A DNA stretch of 45,941 nt. Source: UBA7328 sp002471345 (GTDB lineage Bacteria; Bacteroidota; Bacteroidia; Chitinophagales; Saprospiraceae). The translations under genes were made by a program, and so were the position numbers. Below the pieces are notes generated by a model, which saw nothing but the letters and a program-made list of their open reading frames with translations, made no database searches and was not told the origin of the DNA. The DNA is taken from NCBI GenBank assembly GCA_964011275.1, contig CAXGOB010000038.1, positions 1-45,941 on the forward strand, written 5' to 3'. Shown here piece after piece: positions 44,678 through 45,941 of this stretch. Numbering within the stretch: the first letter of the stretch is position 1; each line of letters opens with the position of its first letter.

Positions 44678-44690
44678 TGCAACGGTTGCA
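44678..44690. promoter_or_regulatory. 13-bp palindrome in the Zn-finger/recombinase divergent region
   Basis: tgcaac-g-gttgca is a perfect palindrome with a 1-bp centre, about 60 bp before the Zn-finger start and 88 bp before the recombinase start. Its position suggests an operator or recombinase-related site shared by the divergent pair; this is inference. Confidence 0.35.
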
Positions 44691-44777
44691 TTACATATAA
44701 ATTCATATCACACTGATTATCAATACTATATTGAGTTATATTACACCTCGTAATTACTAAATTCACAACATTTACAT

Positions 44778-45884
44778 GTGCCGACTCATCAAGCCATAAT
44801 TTTCAATGCTCTTCCTAATGCTAAGAGAATCAAATTTCATATTCCTTATAATGCTATCGAATGGAGGATACAGATCAAAGCAATGGATTCCTCTTATTAT
44901 CATTCTGCTCAAAAACTATGGAGTGTAATTAATACAAAAGAAAACCTCAACACACTAAAAAAACTATTTGGCAAAGAAGGATATAATATATGCCAACCTG
45001 CTGCAAAACCCAAAATGCCTTACCACGCTTTAGACAATGATCAAAAAGAAATACTTGCGCTCTACACACAAAAAATAACACTCAAATCATACAGTGCCCA
45101 TACTATAAAAACATATAGAAATGGATTCATTAGATTCCTTACATTTTTCAATAGTAGGAACTACAATGACATCTCCAAAGATGAGATCGAGGGCTTCATT
45201 TATCATCTGATACAAAAACATAAAATTTCTGATTCATTGCAAAATTCTATTATCAATGCCATTAAGTTCTATTACGAACACGTACTCAATAAACCAAGAG
45301 AATATTATAATATCCAAAGGCCAAAAAAAGCTAAATCTCTCCCTAATACTTTAGCGAAAGAAGAAGTGATAAAAATTTTATCGGCTCCTGACAATCTAAA
45401 ACACAAGTGTATCCTCACTCTTATCTATAGTGCAGGACTTAGAATCTCAGAAGTCTTAAAAATCAGAATAGAAGATATCCATAGTAAAGAGATGAGAATA
45501 TTTATTAAAGGTGCAAAAGGGAAAAAGGACAGATATACAGTACTATCTGAAAAGATGCTTCTTATGCTCAGGAAGTATTACATCAAAGAGAAACCCGCTT
45601 ATTGGCTTTTTGAAGGAGCTGAAGGAGGACAGTATTCTGTCAGTAGCATTCAAAAAATATTTAGAAAAGCTGCTAAAAAGTCTCGAATTAATCCTTGGGC
45701 AACACCCCATACCCTGAGGCATAGTTTTGCCACTCATTTACTAACACAAGGTGTTAGTCTCAGATATATTCAATGCCTTCTTGGTCACGAAAGCAGTAAA
45801 ACAACCGAAATATATACTCACGTCATGAACATAAATAACAAAATAGTCCAAAGCCCATTGGATAATTTGGTAATGGGGCCGTAA
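44778..45884 (+). CDS. XerD/integron-like tyrosine recombinase
   Basis: 368 residues starting GTG (no better in-frame ATG before residue 36). Residues about 1-80 are an N-terminal arm domain typical of the long Bacteroidota recombinases; about 95-170 the SAM-like core-binding domain; about 185-360 the catalytic domain. The full catalytic set is present: Arg222 (SAGLRISEVL), Lys247 (KGAKGKKDRY), His311 and Arg314 (HTLRHSF), His337 (LLGHESS) and nucleophile Tyr346 (IYTH). The end (QSPLDNL) matches related proteins. No att site or cargo is visible inside the window besides a hairpin directly downstream. Confidence 0.92.
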   Translation: MPTHQAIIFNALPNAKRIKFHIPYNAIEWRIQIKAMDSSYYHSAQKLWSVINTKENLNTLKKLFGKEGYNICQPAAKPKMPYHALDNDQKEILALYTQKITLKSYSAHTIKTYRNGFIRFLTFFNSRNYNDISKDEIEGFIYHLIQKHKISDSLQNSIINAIKFYYEHVLNKPREYYNIQRPKKAKSLPNTLAKEEVIKILSAPDNLKHKCILTLIYSAGLRISEVLKIRIEDIHSKEMRIFIKGAKGKKDRYTVLSEKMLLMLRKYYIKEKPAYWLFEGAEGGQYSVSSIQKIFRKAAKKSRINPWATPHTLRHSFATHLLTQGVSLRYIQCLLGHESSKTTEIYTHVMNINNKIVQSPLDNLVMGP

Positions 45885-45904
45885 ATTGTGAGAGACATAG
45901 AAGA

Positions 45905-45929
45905 TATATCTGCCACTGTGGTAGATATA
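45905..45929. repeat. Hairpin 20 bp after the recombinase; candidate recombination site
   Basis: tatatctgccac (45905-45916) and gtggtagatata (45918-45929) form a 12-bp inverted repeat with one mismatch around a single T. It follows the stop codon of the recombinase by 20 bp and is followed by ...aaggtgttactt at the window edge. It may be a terminator, a recombinase core site or the first of several repeats. Confidence 0.5.
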
Positions 45930-45941
45930 AAGGTGTTACTT

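Noticed and set aside
1..45941. CRISPR arrays, rRNA and tRNA genes
   Set aside because: I saw no regularly spaced direct repeats and no recognisable rRNA or tRNA sequence; the intergenic regions are mostly short. A covariance-model search would be decisive.

Overview
The window is one contiguous stretch of low-GC, gene-dense chromosome from a Bacteroidota bacterium, most likely a free-living, probably marine, member of the Cytophagales or a neighbouring order. Evidence for this: TAnnTTTG-type -7 boxes in front of several genes; families that are largely Bacteroidota-specific (DUF6090, a short acidic conserved protein, a PycTM/DUF5706 protein, a Zn-finger protein beside a XerD-like recombinase); large secreted TolB-amidohydrolase and BNR-repeat proteins; and AraC regulators with a membrane-embedded N-terminus. 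I see no rRNA, tRNA, CRISPR array or plasmid/phage replication module. Species-level assignment is not possible from sequence reading alone.

Layout. 1-2.1 kb: the tail of a truncated ORF, a conserved acidic protein and a type II dGTPase. 2.1-6.1 kb (minus strand): a very tight operon of GntP-type permease, RidA-like protein, M19 dipeptidase, RibD/DHFR-fold reductase and RluE-type pseudouridine synthase; the first three look like a dipeptide/D-amino-acid uptake and processing set. 6.2-13.3 kb: singletons (YjbR, NHL-propeller lipoprotein, SPFH protein, a thioredoxin/MsrA-like fusion, RibA, an SH3 protein, a DUF1214-like protein). 13.3-16.9 kb (minus): the most unusual block, a PycTM-type (DUF5706) membrane protein followed by a DUF4956 membrane protein, an HlyD-like adaptor and a TolC-like protein, with no ABC, RND or MFS pump. 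17-20.1 kb: sterol-desaturase-family enzyme with an AraC-type membrane regulator, a small membrane protein and an SRPBCC protein. 20.3-26.5 kb: SulP anion transporter with a long C-terminal extension, a 1091-residue TolB-amidohydrolase, and a DUF1456 protein. 26.7-29.8 kb: a complete TRAP transporter (DctQ, DctM, DctP) with a perfect palindrome ahead of dctP. 29.8-35.3 kb: DUF1295, DUF7282-like and DUF6090 proteins, an FAD/NAD(P) oxidoreductase and an Nramp-related transporter lacking the canonical metal-site motifs.

35.3-35.9 kb has no intact gene and may hold a decayed one. 35.9-40.2 kb: DinB/HxlR divergent pair with a perfect inverted repeat between them, DUF2062, a membrane-anchored protein that appears to have a frameshift in a homopolymer, a YdjM-like membrane protein and an FG-GAP repeat protein. 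40.3-41.0 kb: a REP-associated (Y1/IS200-like) transposase broken by a single in-frame stop and flanked by inverted copies of a small palindrome. 41.1-44.2 kb: a large secreted BNR/sortilin-like protein. 44.3-45.9 kb: a divergent pair, Zn-finger protein and tyrosine recombinase, with a 12-bp hairpin 20 bp after the recombinase, cut by the window edge; this could be the start of an integron-like or invertible array lying outside the window.

The main candidates for undescribed biology are the PycTM + DUF4956/HlyD/TolC block and the recombinase-plus-hairpin module at the right edge.
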